Numbered from the stretch's first letter, positions 22,115 to 33,684 are shown. The stretch is 64,000 nt of DNA from Zerene cesonia (GCF_012273895.1 NC_052114.1:10025927-10089926); one strand, 5' to 3'. Notes: generated by a model not told the origin, from the sequence alone. Numbers and translations are program-made.

Positions 22115-22216
22115 ATTTAATAATATAATCTGTGGTTATACTACTTCTACGGGTTTATTATACATTCGTAATTGTTGTAATACCAGCTAAATCTTAAAAG
22201 ATATTTAAGTAATAAC
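22113..22216 (+). repeat. right copy of a diverged ~100 bp duplication
   Basis: This begins TTATTTAATAATATAATCTG and ends AGTAATAAC. It is the partner of 21794..21893, with scattered substitutions and a few small indels, so the duplication is not recent. Confidence 0.7.
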
Positions 22217-22562
22217 AATATAATATACAGAAGTAAGTACCTACTTTAAGTTAATATGTAGGTACCGACTTTAATATCCGAAATAAAATATATTATCAAT
22301 CTTTAAATAAAGAATCTTTTGGATGTTTAAAAATAACGGCTAGGTACAGTGTACAAATATTGCAAAAGTAATTGTTTAATCAAGAAGACATTATATTTAA
22401 ATACAATCATACAATGAAGTTATACATCATATTGCAGGAGCATTAATGAACTTATATATTTATGTATTATACGTGTTTCCCATATGATCATTATCATTTA
22501 CTTACGATTAACCCAATGCACGTAAACCAACGGCGGATGAGGAATAATGTCATGATCCATTA

Positions 22563-22665
22563 GCACTTTTGAATCGTCATTATATAAGTTTTGCTATTTA
22601 CCCCTGGTTTGGTAAGCAGTTTCTACAGAGAAGAGCCGGCAATAAACTGTTGCTCTTTTACTATG
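22563..22665 (-). mobile_element. LINE family T, 3' untranslated fragment
   Basis: TTAGCACTTTTGAATCGTCA, AAGCAGTTTCTACAGAGAAG and AGAGCCGGCAATAAACTG match, in order and orientation, the 3' region of the LINE at 39124..39364. No coding sequence is left. Confidence 0.7.
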
Positions 22666-23004
22666 TCTAAGGATATAAATACGTTACTATTATAGCGATT
22701 ACAAAGCAGGAAATAGAGATGAAAATTCTTTAGAGAGATACGCTTAGCCGCATCCAGAAACTATTCTGATTTCAGATCAAGAACTGCCTGCCAATAACAA
22801 AAAGAATACAATTGAAATTATTAATAATCACCCCAAAACAGAACAACAAATCTTATTCACATATAACTACAAAGCCCACTGACAGATGAAGTGCTAATTT
22901 AGCTCCATTGAAATGAACTAAGAATAAAAATAACTAGGTTAGAAATAATGTTAGAGCCTGCTCGGTATGCATCGGCTGACATATTGATGCATAGCGCGTG
23001 ATTG

Positions 23005-23076
23005 CGCGTCACTCGTTGTCACATATTGTCACTCATTGTCACTCATTGTCACATATTGTCGCAAGTTGTCACTCGG
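23005..23076 (+). repeat. 10 bp minisatellite, about 7 units
   Basis: Units read ACTCGTTGTC, ACATATTGTC, ACTCATTGTC (twice), ACATATTGTC, GCAAGTTGTC, then ACTCGG. The TTGTC core is kept in register every 10 bases while the first half alternates ACTCA and ACATA. Confidence 0.85.
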
Positions 23077-23703
23077 CCGCACCATATGTACTGTATTGGA
23101 AATAGATATTCGCAATATTAACCAGCTGCTTTGTAGCTTTGTACAGTGTATTGGTGATGTTAGGTTGTTGAATGCGGTTTGTTTTTTGGCTTTAGTTTAT
23201 TTGATATGTTATGTTCAATTAAAGTTCAGAATGAAGTTGGATCTGGAATAGGCAGCAAATATATTGATATATGTACTAGTATACATGGTAACTGTACTTT
23301 GCTAATTTTCCTTGCGTCTTCGTTGGACGTGAAACTAAAGTATCTATTAATTTTTGATAATTCTGTACGTATGTATACTAACATGTGATTGTGAATTGTG
23401 AGGAGAAACAAACAAATGAATTATTTATTTACTATTGTAATTTCGAATAAAAAATCTTATTAACGAATAAAAACATTGCGTATTTTATTTGAGATATTGG
23501 AATTATGTTCTCTCTACTCTTAAAATAATTTTTAAAGTTATTAATGACAAAACAAACTTCCATTTCTTAAAACCACAGAGTCTTCAAAATAATTAACTAT
23601 AGTTATTGTAACTATAGTCTCTCCGTGGGGTAGATCCATGAAAATTACTACTGCTTCATCTACGGGTACATTTTTAAGTAGCCTATCTATTTATGTATTA
23701 TAT

Positions 23704-23805
23704 TTTAGAGGCCATACCTCTGCAAATGTTCACGGGCGGTGCTGGTTGCTCACCGTCAAGTAATCCACAAGCTCCTTAACCAACTTTGTCATAAAAAACG
23801 TAAAA
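23704..23805 (+). repeat. W element, 3' fragment
   Basis: TACCTCTGCAAATGTTCACG, GGCGGTGCTGGTTGCTCACC and a final CATAAAAAACGTAAAA match the last 100 bp of W. It is 5'-truncated and diverged. Confidence 0.65.
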
Positions 23806-24124
23806 TTATAGGGTCCTTCATCGAGTCTCTAAATTTATTTGCGTTGTTGCTGTAAATATATTATTCCTATTAGTTTTGGATTATTTACAGCTTACAACTG
23901 AACGCTAGACTGCTCTTCCATTTTATTACCGCACTAATAAAGACCAACATAGATTCTGTCTAATTTTAATAATGTCTCAAACATAATAAATTGACCATAA
24001 TGTTACAGAGAGCTATGATGAATTGGCCATTAACCCAGTCTAATGGACCAGTTTTGGCAATCACCACGTTATATTTTAGTAATGACCCAGCTGTGAATGT
24101 TAAAATCAACTACAATAAAATCAT

Positions 24125-24311
24125 CTGGAGGCCCGTTTCCTTTTCTTCACCCTTCCCAGTCCTTCTTTCCAGACTTCAATCCTTTCAGTATCTCTTACCC
24201 CTTAAAAGCGAGGAACGCATTCGCGAATGCGCGAATGTTCATGGGCAGTGGTGATCGTTTACCATCAGGCGAACCTCCAGCTCAGTTGACCGCTTATGTT
24301 AAAAAAAAAAC
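24125..24311 (+). mobile_element. W element, 5'-truncated
   Basis: It begins CTGGAGGCCCGTTTCCTTTT and runs to the A-rich tail. The 3' half is well kept (CAGTGGTGATCGTTTACCAT). The stem region is altered to CATTCGCGAATGCGCGAATG. Truncation at the 5' end with an intact poly(A) end is the usual outcome of target-primed reverse transcription. Confidence 0.75.
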
Positions 24312-26275
24312 GTACAATTTTAAATGGTTCCTACTTTTGTTTGCTTCCTGCCATTTAATTCAAGAACTGGTGAATCGATTTTAATAATTATTTTACCATC
24401 ACCAATCTACATACCAACTCATAATCGAGTAATAATATAGTACATATCTACTTAATTCAAAACCAAACACCGCATCAAACAGCTAGTCTAGGACAATACG
24501 ACTATTATAAAGACAAAAGGCGCACAAGCTATGATATAGATCTAAATATAGAGGAAGAGAGGGCTTTGTTCTGAGGGCATTGAACTGTGAATTCGCCTCA
24601 AGATTTATTGAGAGAGGACATCTCATAAGCATCGGCGATCGTGCTATGTTCGGGGAATCATTGATTTCGCGAATCGTTTATCTAGACACCCGTTATCATA
24701 TATTATTGCCTTGTAATTTCAAGATCTTTCTATAGTAGCATAACTTATAGCTTTCAGAGAATCACGGTACTGTTTCAAAGATAAATAATAAATTTGGATA
24801 TATTTTATGACAACATACGTTTTAATATTTTATAAGAATTATTTATCACTGATGTACGACACAGAAAGCAACACTTCCATGCACAATGCACATGATATAA
24901 ATAAGGTAATCTTTAAAGTTTACGAATTCTTTTGGAGGATGTAATTTGAATGTAAAACTACTGAAATCATTGGTCTAAACTCAAACCGGTTCGAGTCGTT
25001 AGTTACTTATGATCTCTATATTAATATAGTACCAATATATAATTGAATCTCAGTAATTCTTATATTGATATAAAAGCATTTTAATAAAGACTTAAATCAG
25101 CATGAATCCAATATATTTCAAATAATTACCAGATAAAATCACGTCTGCACAGAGGCAGTGGAGACAAAGATAAAAAAATAAACCAACAAGCCATTTCACT
25201 TAAGTGTGAATTATTATTTGAGTCGGGTGCAAATATGCGAAACAACAATACCGTGGGAACGCATCGGGGAACCTGTTGTATGGATTTTGGACGAGACTGC
25301 TTTGGTGGAGACCTAGGAGCTTTTAGCTGTTTTTTGTAAGTAGAGGTAACGTACGGTACGTGTATTAGGAACTATACATTGTAGTAATATGGCTGTCAAA
25401 TGTACCTACTTGTAATGTACTAGCTTTCCCCCGCGGCTTCGCTTGCGTATTCAAAAGCTCCTGAATTTCCGTGATAAACGTATCCTATGTCCTTTCTCAG
25501 GTCAGCTATCTTGCTAAAATTGATGCGAATTGGTTCCGTTGTTATTGCGTGATGAAGCGAGAGACAGACAGCAAAATTACTTAACTTAAATTATTCGACG
25601 CTTCATACACTTTTGGCCCAGTTATTCATGATATAGATATTAGGTATTTTTAACCAAAAGTCCCCAAGAGGAATATTAAAAATTTACGAAACCATTTTAT
25701 AATCATAAATTGGTTTATATTTTAAGCAAATATAATTTGCGAATACATATAAGCTAACATTACAAAATCGCTGTCAATTGTATATTTCGCGCCTATTTCA
25801 AAACCCTTGCATCCATCACGTTCGCGCCAAAAGCAATTAAATGGTTGTAATTAATATAATATAAGTGGCGAGTGTCATGTTTTCGTGTATCGAGGCGTGG
25901 CACCTTGCCAAGCCCATTGTAGCTGATCGCCATATTTCAAGTGACGTCACACTTCAGCTAAATCCACCCGCTATTGTTAACATCGGTTTATATTTGACAG
26001 TTCGTAAGCTTGTTCCAAATTTAAATTGGTTAATTAACAGAAGCAGCACATTACGATTAGGTATGGAGATATTACAATTTGTTAATTACTAAGAAACTCA
26101 TTATTTAAATCATAGCGATAATTAGTAGTTTTGATAATTATTGTAGATAATGAATGGGTGAAAAGAAGTTCCATTGAGGACGAAGTAGGAAAGAGACCAA
26201 ATACAAGAAGACACAACTTATTATACTACACTAAAATATATTCACTTATACCCTATACATTATAATTATCACATG
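24312..26275. other. no gene seen apart from one repeat
   Basis: Family F copy at 25419..25580. About 25865..25990 is lower in AT and contains TGACGTCAC (CRE type, about 25942). Its 75-codon frame shows no domain, so I treat it as possible regulatory DNA. Confidence 0.4.
25419..25580 (+). repeat. family F interspersed repeat
   Basis: CTAGCTTTCCCCCGCGGCTT, ACGTATCCTATGTCCTTTCT, CAGGTCAGCTATCTTGCTAA, GTTCCGTTGTTATTGCGTGA. Head and middle are clear and the terminal ATTTATAATATTAGTA is missing. Confidence 0.65.
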
Positions 26276-26327
26276 TGCTTCTATAGAAGTGTAATTGAAT
26301 AAATAAATATTTTAGTTTGAGTTTGAG
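26276..26327 (+). mobile_element. LINE family T, extreme 3' end
   Basis: GTGCTTCTATAGAAGTGTAA, TTGAATAAATAAATATTTTA, then GTTTGAGTTTGAG. The (TTTGAG)n terminus and the preceding block match the end of the LINE at 39124..39364. About 50 bp only, i.e. severe 5' truncation. Confidence 0.75.
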
Positions 26328-26380
26328 ATATGGGTCAAATTTTGCGAATTTTTTAAACACTTATACACGTGTTCGTAAGG

Positions 26381-26432
26381 GCGTAATGCAGCTTTTAGCT
26401 CAACTAGTCCTGAGCTAAAAGCTGCATTACGC
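26381..26432. repeat. perfect 22 bp-arm hairpin
   Basis: 26381..26402 is the exact reverse complement of 26411..26432, with an 8-base loop (ACTAGTCC). The arms begin GCGTAATGCAGC. No mismatches, so the structure is young or held by selection. There is no A-run, target duplication or transposon end that I can identify around it. Confidence 0.85.
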
Positions 26433-28367
26433 ATTAAAAACAGAAGAATGAATGTCATCGAAACATATGCCAGAGCCAGCTGAGACTATTGATTCGTTGA
26501 TTGTGTGTGATCTTTATTTAAATCTTTAATGTTTACTGAAATAATATTGAATAATTATCTGCTAATTTTACTTATTGATTGAAGCTTTGAGTATAAAAAT
26601 TGACAAGAATAAAGCTCCTTTAAATAAGAATATAAAAGTAACAATTAACAAGCAATAGCTACATAGATATTGCGAAAATAACCAGTCACACTTACAAAGA
26701 TGAACATTAAAAAAAACTCAAATATTAATGTCATAATACAATACAGGGGGTAGGAATTAAGATTGACATTTTATATTCTATCCAACTACAATTCTTATTA
26801 AATAATAATAAATAAAAATCTCGTGAACAGCCTAAACACTTACCTAACAGATAATAATTTAAAAATAAATCGAGCAATAAAGAAAAAAATTGCATTCTAG
26901 GTAATTTATCGCACATAAACCACAATAAATTTGTAAACAAATATCAATCTCTTGAAAACAAATATATCGTTGCTAGCCGTAAGTAAAGAATTCAAATTCG
27001 CGAGTGACAAAGGGCGAAAACATATTGGCGGCACCCCTACGTGTCATCAAAGGAAATATGCGGCGCGAGGGTTGTCGCCGCGAAAAAACTAATATGGAGA
27101 GCGTATCGAGGGTTGTCGACAGGCATGCGGAGACGGGAACAATTGATATGGACACTTAGGGATGTTTAATCGTTTTTGCAACGCAATTGTTTATTTCAAT
27201 ATTGATTTTGCTTGTTTGAGTTGATCTATTTTTATTTTTATTTTTATTTCATTTTATTACGATTATTAATGGTGTCTAGTATTGTATATAATTTACGTTG
27301 CAAGGAAGTTTACAGAGAGCAAGATTTTAAAACGTGTATTAATTACGCATAATAACTATTTACTAATGACTCCCACGTAAAACTCAGTTTTGCAGGGAAA
27401 TACGCTTTACGAAACACTTAGGAGAAAGTTTCGTGTGCAGATAGATTATAGTGTGAAAAGTCATTTCAACAATTTAAATTTATATAATATTTAGACTTAA
27501 CAATAACACAGAGCACTTGAAGAAATCACAGCGACAATTCAACATCTTTAGCGAAATTTTCGCCGTTTCAAAGATGAGTTAGTTGCACTGCAAGTTGGTA
27601 TTTTTATTTCCCGATACCGATTATAAGTATTCGTATTTCTTTTTAAATGACTATAATCTACAAAGGAATTCATTTTAAGTCATTTTATATTAAAACACTT
27701 CACTGCCACTCGTAAACAGCTGAACAACAAAACGTAGTCGAGTATTTATAAAAAACGAAAGGGGATGAGACCCAGTGAAGTGAGTTTATAAGCGCATTCC
27801 GGTCGCATTGGTGAAATTAAAAATCAAATAATGTTGTGTAGAGAATTACCCTCACGCTGGGGGCCCGGGGCTGGGCCCTAATTCGGTTAATATTGGAACG
27901 TGTCCGTTGTAAAGAGATAGTCATTATGGATAATAATTTATGGATTATGACGATCAATTCAGACACTGAAAATGTCATATTGAATGAGAATTGTTCGTAA
28001 TTTATGATGTAATCAAACAAAGGTTTGAAGTAATCTCTAGTTGCATTGTTTTCAAATAGTTTTATTTGTTGCAGGCCACAGGGCTCGTGTGTATTTATGT
28101 TTGTCCACTGCTATTGCTTGTTTTATATATATTGATTTAGCAATTTTTACTCCAATGAAATGAACGATGTCACTTAGTGACGCAGTGTTTACTTTTTATC
28201 CTTAATATAAGTGCAGTTCTAGAATGAGTCAGTCGTATAGTTTATTTATATATTTAAATCTTGTCTTAAAAACAACAAAAAAACATAGAAAAACACTACT
28301 ATCCCAACTCGAGTAGCAAATAATTTTATTCATTGTCCAGTGATTTCACCCCAGCGAATCCGAAACT
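26433..28367. other. no gene seen; CpG patches
   Basis: A lower-AT block at about 26985..27150 (GGCGGCACCCC, GCGGCGCGAGGGTTGTCGCC) and another at about 27835..27905 (GCTGGGGGCCCGGGGCTGGG) stand out. Neither matches another sequence in the window. The remainder is AT-rich with frames of at most 69 codons. Confidence 0.4.
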
Positions 28368-28393
28368 AATAAAACTGCTCATAATTAATTATA
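28368..28393 (+). repeat. 26 bp segment copied into the C element at 29490
   Basis: This 26-mer (starting AATAAAACTGCTCATAATTA) recurs without mismatch at 29490..29515, inside a repeat where it does not belong. Here it sits in unremarkable unique sequence, so this is the likely donor. Confidence 0.8.
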
Positions 28394-28431
28394 CAAGCAT
28401 AATCAATTTAGTACAGATAAAATATGCTGCA

Positions 28432-28488
28432 AGTTGGTCTGCAGGTGGCTGTGCCCTCGCTGCAAGTGGGGTCAGGGTTCGAGTCCAA
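28432..28488 (+). repeat. possible tRNA-like SINE head, worn
   Basis: GGTCTGCAGGTGGCTGTGCC is followed about 30 bp later by CAGGGTTCGAGTCCAAGTA, which has a good B-box match (GGTTCGAGTCC). A plausible A box is poor and the SINE body is unrecognised. Confidence 0.35.
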
Positions 28489-28630
28489 GTAATGAAAAGT
28501 TTAATATCGCCGCACGTGTGTGCCCTCTCAACAATTTATTGAGAGCAATTTCGCATGTCATAAAACCGAATTAATATTGTCCCGTGCCGCGTGCCTTGTG
28601 TGCTATCTGTTTGGGTCTTTGTTATATAGA

Positions 28631-28816
28631 TAACTCTTCCTGACCCGGCAAACGCTGTTCTTCCTTACTCTTATCGTTTAGTGGTATGAAAAATAGATGT
28701 TAGCCGATTCTCAGACCTACCCAATATGTTTACCAAATTTCAGAGGAATCGGTCAAGCCGTTTCGGAGGAGTATAGAGACTAACATTGTGACACGAGAAT
28801 TTTATATATAAGATTT
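28631..28816 (+). repeat. family B interspersed repeat
   Basis: CTTCCTGACCCGGCAAACGC, TATCGTTTAGTGGTATGAAA, GATGTTAGCCGATTCTCAGA, GAATCGGTCAAGCCGTTTCG, ACACGAGAATTTTATATATA. The same 3' body is found, joined to a family A head, at 52052..52240. Confidence 0.75.
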
Positions 28817-29215
28817 ATCTACATATATATATAAAAGACAATAAGTAGGTATATATTGTCTGCAAATTGTTTTGTTTTGTCTCGATTCGTACAAAAACTG
28901 CACCAGAGCAGTAATAACTAATCTAATACAATTAAATGTGTACAGGTCCGATTAAAGAAACAAAAACTGCTTGAAACTTGTTAATAATATTTAATATATA
29001 AATGGTTTATTAAATTAATAGAGAAGTAAATAATTAACTTGGAATTGTGAGTATAAATACCGTTATATCTACTTAAAATTAAGGTGCTATAACATTTTTA
29101 ATTGAATAAAAGCGGTCAGTACAAAGTGGAGTAAACCAGAAAGCAGTACGGACTACGGACTATTTGTCAAATCGCGAGGAAGATGTGTTCATCTTCCACA
29201 AGACTTGACTGCGGC

Positions 29216-29258
29216 GTGGGGGGCTGGGGGCGAGGGGCGGGGGGCGGGGGCACAGGGG
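29216..29258 (+). other. G-rich block, possible G-quadruplex
   Basis: Several runs of four to six Gs lie within 43 bases (GTGGGGGGCTGGGGGCGAGG and continuing), in a region otherwise AT-rich. The spacing permits intramolecular quadruplexes on the plus strand. Its function is unknown. Confidence 0.7.
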
Positions 29259-29351
29259 ACCTGTGATACCTTACATCATGCACGCTATGTACTGTTTTAG
29301 GAACATGTATCTACTTGTTGAATTATATATAGCAACGTGTTTGTATATCAC

Positions 29352-29540
29352 GCGTGTGTATGTACATATGATTAGATTTTAAAAACTACGCAACGGATTT
29401 TGATGGTTTTTTTTATACATAGAGTGTGATTGAAGAAGTTTTATATGTATAATTACATCTATTAAACCACTCCGAATTTAACGCGTGCCAATAAAACTGC
29501 TCATAATTAATTATATTATATACCGCGGGCGGTAAGCAAG
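29352..29540 (-). repeat. family C repeat interrupted by copied filler DNA
   Basis: CTACGCAACGGATTTTGATG at 29383 and GAATTTAACGCGTGC near 29473..29488 are the standard C blocks. The expected GAAGCCGCGGGC is then broken: about 30 bases of foreign sequence (29490..29520) stand where GAAG should be, before CCGCGGGC resumes. Twenty-six of those bases match 28368..28393 exactly. Confidence 0.8.
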
Positions 29541-30467
29541 TATACATATGTAGGCAATTGTAGGTAGTAGATAATGTGTCTTAGTAGTTATACTCAAAGT
29601 ACCTGGAGCTTTTGTAATTTGTGATAATATAATATTGTTAATTGTACGTCTGTGTTTATACTGTAAGTACATTGCAAATTTATGAAATAAAGAATCTTAC
29701 GTGAAAATAATTATTTTCTTCAAAAAAGACTCACATCAAGCTCAGCTCAAGTCACCGACGCTCCTGGAGGGTAGCACTTCAGATGTGATGGGGCCAAATG
29801 AACAATTGTCTGTAAAACACAAAAGATAGTCACAATAAATAAAGTTATAAATATCAAATATAATAAATACTAATAGCACTTTATAAACAAAAAGTTATTC
29901 CTCAATAAGTTTCACTATAACGAGTATAAAAATCGTGTTTTAAATAATGTTGTTTTATAATTTTGTTGGCATGTATAGGCCTATAAAATAACACGAAACT
30001 ATAAAGTGATTTGTAAAAATAAATTGACATTCTATTCTCCGGTTGCTACCTAAAATTTTTTAACTTATATAAATTACCGATGCGCTATTTAATTCAGAGA
30101 AACGAAAATGTATTATATGTCATCCTCCCCTCGTCACCAAGCCATCAATTTAGATAATTCGTCTTCTTTACGCCGAGATGTTGACAACACAACGCGTAAA
30201 GCGCGTAAGATGGCGCTTACTGACGCGTGAAATGGCGCGATTGATGTAATCAAAAGCTCCACTTGTCGCCCCTCGGCGCTTTATCAACTGCTTGCTTCTC
30301 TTTTCTATATAATGATCGAATTATTTACATTGTCACGGATAATCTGAATGGGTATCACTGCTTTGTGAATCTTGCATAAAATTTAAATCCAAATTACTTT
30401 GTTTTTGAATTCTATATCTTCAAATTATCATGAAATATGCCAATTAAAGCTGGTTATATTTAGTATA

Positions 30468-30600
30468 CTAGCTATGCACCGTGGTTTCACTCACGTCGGC
30501 TTCTTCAAGAAATGGACTATTTTCATATCTCTCAATAATCTTTCAATTCGATCGAGACCTTTCTGAGATTTGCGCTTTGATAAAAATAGTCTTCACCTCT
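30468..30600 (+). repeat. degenerate CTAGCT-type repeat
   Basis: CTAGCTATGCACCGTGGTTT followed by CACTCACGTCGGCTTCTTCA has the usual head form. The body (TGGACTATTTTCATATCTCT) matches no other copy here. Confidence 0.45.
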
Positions 30601-31107
30601 ATATCACAGGCAAATACGCAGTAGACTAAGACTTAAGTTGTAAGATTAATTGTTTGGCTACAGTCTACAATACTGAGCATCTCTTTCCATTATTTCACCA
30701 GCTCTTGCCATAATATTAGTCATGTCAAAACTTTGCACGGCGTCACACCCCGCTTTTGTAACATGATTACAGCTTAATTTCAAATAATTCTGTACAAATT
30801 GTCTACCGGGGAGACTCTCGGAAGATTGTTGGGATATTTTCATCGTCAAACTCACCCTCCGTTTGATTACACGTAATGCGGGGAGGCAAGGGTTGTTGGG
30901 ACAAGGGCTATGAATGGAGCGAGAAATGTATTCTGATTGATTCACTAGTTATAGAGGATGCTGTGGACCGTATTTATTTAAATTGTCTTTTATATACTTA
31001 AAAAATAAGTATTTTTTTTTGTTTGTTGGCACCTATAATACGCTTTTTTAAAATAGTAAGATAAATATATCTTGTGATAAGTGTTATTACGAACATTGTA
31101 GATAATT

Positions 31108-31161
31108 ACAATATCAGTAGCTTTAACGGTACGCTACCACCGTTAAAGCTACTGATATTGT
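31108..31161. repeat. perfect 22 bp-arm hairpin
   Basis: 31108..31129 and 31140..31161 are exact reverse complements around a 10-base loop (TACGCTACCA). The arms begin ACAATATCAGTAGC. A second hairpin with the same arm length but unrelated sequence lies at 26381..26432. A piece of interspersed repeat starts 10 bp to the right. Confidence 0.85.
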
Positions 31162-31170
31162 ATCTAGTCA

Positions 31171-31235
31171 TTTCAACCGACTTCGAAAAAAGAGGAGGTC
31201 TTGGGAGGAATTCGACTGCATATTTATTTGGCTTT
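31171..31235 (+). repeat. short repeat fragment
   Basis: TTCAACCGACTTCGAAAAAA, GAGGAGGTC and GAATTCGACTGCATATTTAT resemble a common lepidopteran element end. Only about 65 bp remains, and no second copy is present. Confidence 0.45.
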
Positions 31236-33330
31236 GCTACCGCAGTTATTTTGATTGTGTGAATCAATTCTGATGATTCTTTTTTTAATTGAAAGCCTAG
31301 TATATAGTCTTCATTTAAATTTGGACTAGTTCTGACAATTAGGCAAGGCAGTTTAAATATTTATTAAAATAGTGATGAGATATCTTAAATAATTTAAACA
31401 AAACAATTTTCTTAAAATATAGCGATTTATCTCTTTTGAATTTAGTATTATGTGTAAAAAATTGTGATTCAAATCTTGAAAAACTCTTATATAAAAATGT
31501 AATAAATAAAATATTGCATATCAAAAGTTGCATGATCTCATAGCCCAACTAAGTTATAAGGTCGAGAGGCTTAGCCGAGCTTACCGTAATCGATGTTAAT
31601 AGATGTGCAAACAACCCCGCCCTCCCCCGTGGGGTTGACAACCAGGCTGGAACTCCTAAAAGCAGCCGCTTTTGGTCGTTCTAACAACGGTACTGTGGAA
31701 CTGTTTGTATGTATGCTTACCATAGAGATTTATAATCTATAATATTGTTTTAGGTGAATATCACGTTTCTACTGCAAGATGATACAAAAGATGTACATCG
31801 AATAGCAATTGACTTTAATTTTATATGGGTACCCGTAAAATGGCAATACCAAAGTCATGTAATTGCCCGATGCGTATAAGCGAGCGAGAATCAATCTTAT
31901 TATGCGTAAGAGAGCGCTTCACACTTGGCCGTTTTAAATTACAATAATTTCGGTGCATAATTCAGCTTCTGTGATAATCAAATTTACCACAGCTATAAAT
32001 TATACTTGAAACATTCTTCATGGTTTTGGTACCTATGCTTGATTTATATAAAACATATAAGGATGTTTTTCTGTAAAAATAAGTTGAAAACGGTGCGAAA
32101 TATGTGGTCTTAAGCATGTGCGTGCGAGGGTGCAAGCGGAAGTTGCTCTGACGCATTGTCTCGGTATTATAATCGCAATAAATGAATAGCAAAGGCATCT
32201 CAAAAAAGAAAAAAAAACCCTGTTTTCTTTGCAGGTTTCTCACAAAAAGCTGCCACTGTACTAACAGAGGGGAAAAACTTCTTTTTTATATCCAATTCGT
32301 GCGGGCTAAAATATTTTAATGAAATAGTCAGTTGTGTGTGGATAAACGATTTTTCAATTTATATAAATATCAACTATTCGTTTTTGCGAAGTTTCTAGAG
32401 AAATTGCATAAAAACATTAACACTATTATCAACGGGGGCCTAATGAGTTACGAATACTTGGAAATTTAAAAGAAAAACTCTGAAATATTTCACAAAGGAC
32501 GGATATAAGTAGTAATTGGAGTCCATATTTAGAGAATAATATATTACAACATTTCTAGATAAGTTAACGGTTAATAGAAATTTCATCGAATTGTGATACG
32601 TTCACATATTTATAAGATTGGGTAGAGGTTCGATTATAAAATTATGCTTGCTTGATCGCCAGGTACACCAAATTTGTTCCTTATACAAAAAAACTAAGTT
32701 TCTTGTATATAGGAGTAACTGTAATTATTCATAAGGCAATTTATACTATATTTTGTACTGAGGCTAAGATGAAAATTATCATTGACTTCAAACCTCATAT
32801 AATGATTCTAAATATTGCTTTAGAATAAGTGGGTATGATATACATGTTTTTATATATTAAAATGTTTATGTATATTTTATAGCATAGCTATATCTAATTG
32901 CTTCTCTGTGAGCATCCGAAGACTCCTACCTATTCCAAAAGCGTAATAAAGGGAATACTAATATTAAGCACCAAACGCATAAGGTTAATTTAATTTTAAA
33001 TGGTATCCCTTATGAAAGACGAGGGACACGTGTCAATTGTTAGAGGCTAGAGCTAATTGATAGCGACTGTTTTGATCAGTCGGGTAAGTTGATTTCATTG
33101 GTAATTCATTCGTAAGTGGGTTTATTGCTTAAATTTCATGCAGGTCGAGGGTTTTTGCAAATCGATCATAAAAGGAATATCTTATTTCTATGTGGTTATT
33201 TATGATAGGAACTCAATAGATCGATCTCAAATATATGAAGTATGTAGGTACAGTAAACTCGCCTTTTCTCGTATTGCGTTAACCCGCAACCATTTTTATT
33301 ATTATTCCGCCTCTGAGGAGCTTAAACCTT
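31236..33330. other. no gene seen
   Basis: About 31590..31690 is moderately CG-rich (ACCCCGCCCTCCCCCGTGGG). Minus-strand frames of 69 and 93 codons (31339..31548, 31962..32243) are lysine/phenylalanine-rich AT-driven openings without a domain. Confidence 0.45.
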
Positions 33331-33580
33331 TGTATGTGGGAGTCAAGCACGCTTCGGAGTTGGGCCAGTACAACACCCCCACTGAAAACACAGTATTGTT
33401 TCGTACGGTGGGTGAGGGAGCCCGTTTCCTTTTCCCCAACCTTTACATTCCATTCCTTCTTTCCAGTCGTCAATCCTTTTCTTAACCCTTTACCCCTCAA
33501 TGCGGTCAGCGCATTCGCAGAGGCACTATCCCAGCGAATGTTCATGGGCGGTTTTGACCGCTTATGGAATAAAAAATATT
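33331..33580 (+). mobile_element. W element, internally deleted
   Basis: The head GTATGTGGGAGTCAAGCACG, the middle TTTCCTTTTCCCCAACC, and AGCGCATTCGCAGAGGCACT with GCGAATGTTCATGGGCGG are all present. About 30 bp near the head and the 3' CATCAGGCGAACCACCAG block are missing. A frame (33334..33582) is still open across it. Confidence 0.75.
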
Positions 33581-33684
33581 AAAAACAACATACGAATTTA
33601 AAGAACTCGATATCATATAAAGAATGCAAGTCTCTCATAACGATGTTCATTAAACCAACAACAGTTACAAGGAAGGTGGTGACA

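Larger units (their letters stand above)
22217..23703. other. no gene seen apart from a LINE tail and a minisatellite
   Basis: Contains the T tail (22563..22665) and the 10 bp array (23005..23076). Open frames at 23036..23411 are no more than 71 codons and partly made of the array. A small palindrome ACTATAGTTA-ttg-TAACTATAGT lies near 23594..23616. Confidence 0.45.
28817..30467. other. no gene seen apart from listed items
   Basis: Includes the G-rich block and the filled C repeat. About 30120..30295 is lower in AT and repeat-free, with CACAACGCGTAAAGCGCGTA, AAGATGGCGCTTAC and GGGGCGACAAG on the reverse strand. It is a candidate conserved regulatory segment. Confidence 0.4.

Noticed and set aside
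22980..23080. CRISPR-like array
   Set aside because: Units are 10 bp with no spacers, in an animal-type genome. It is a minisatellite.
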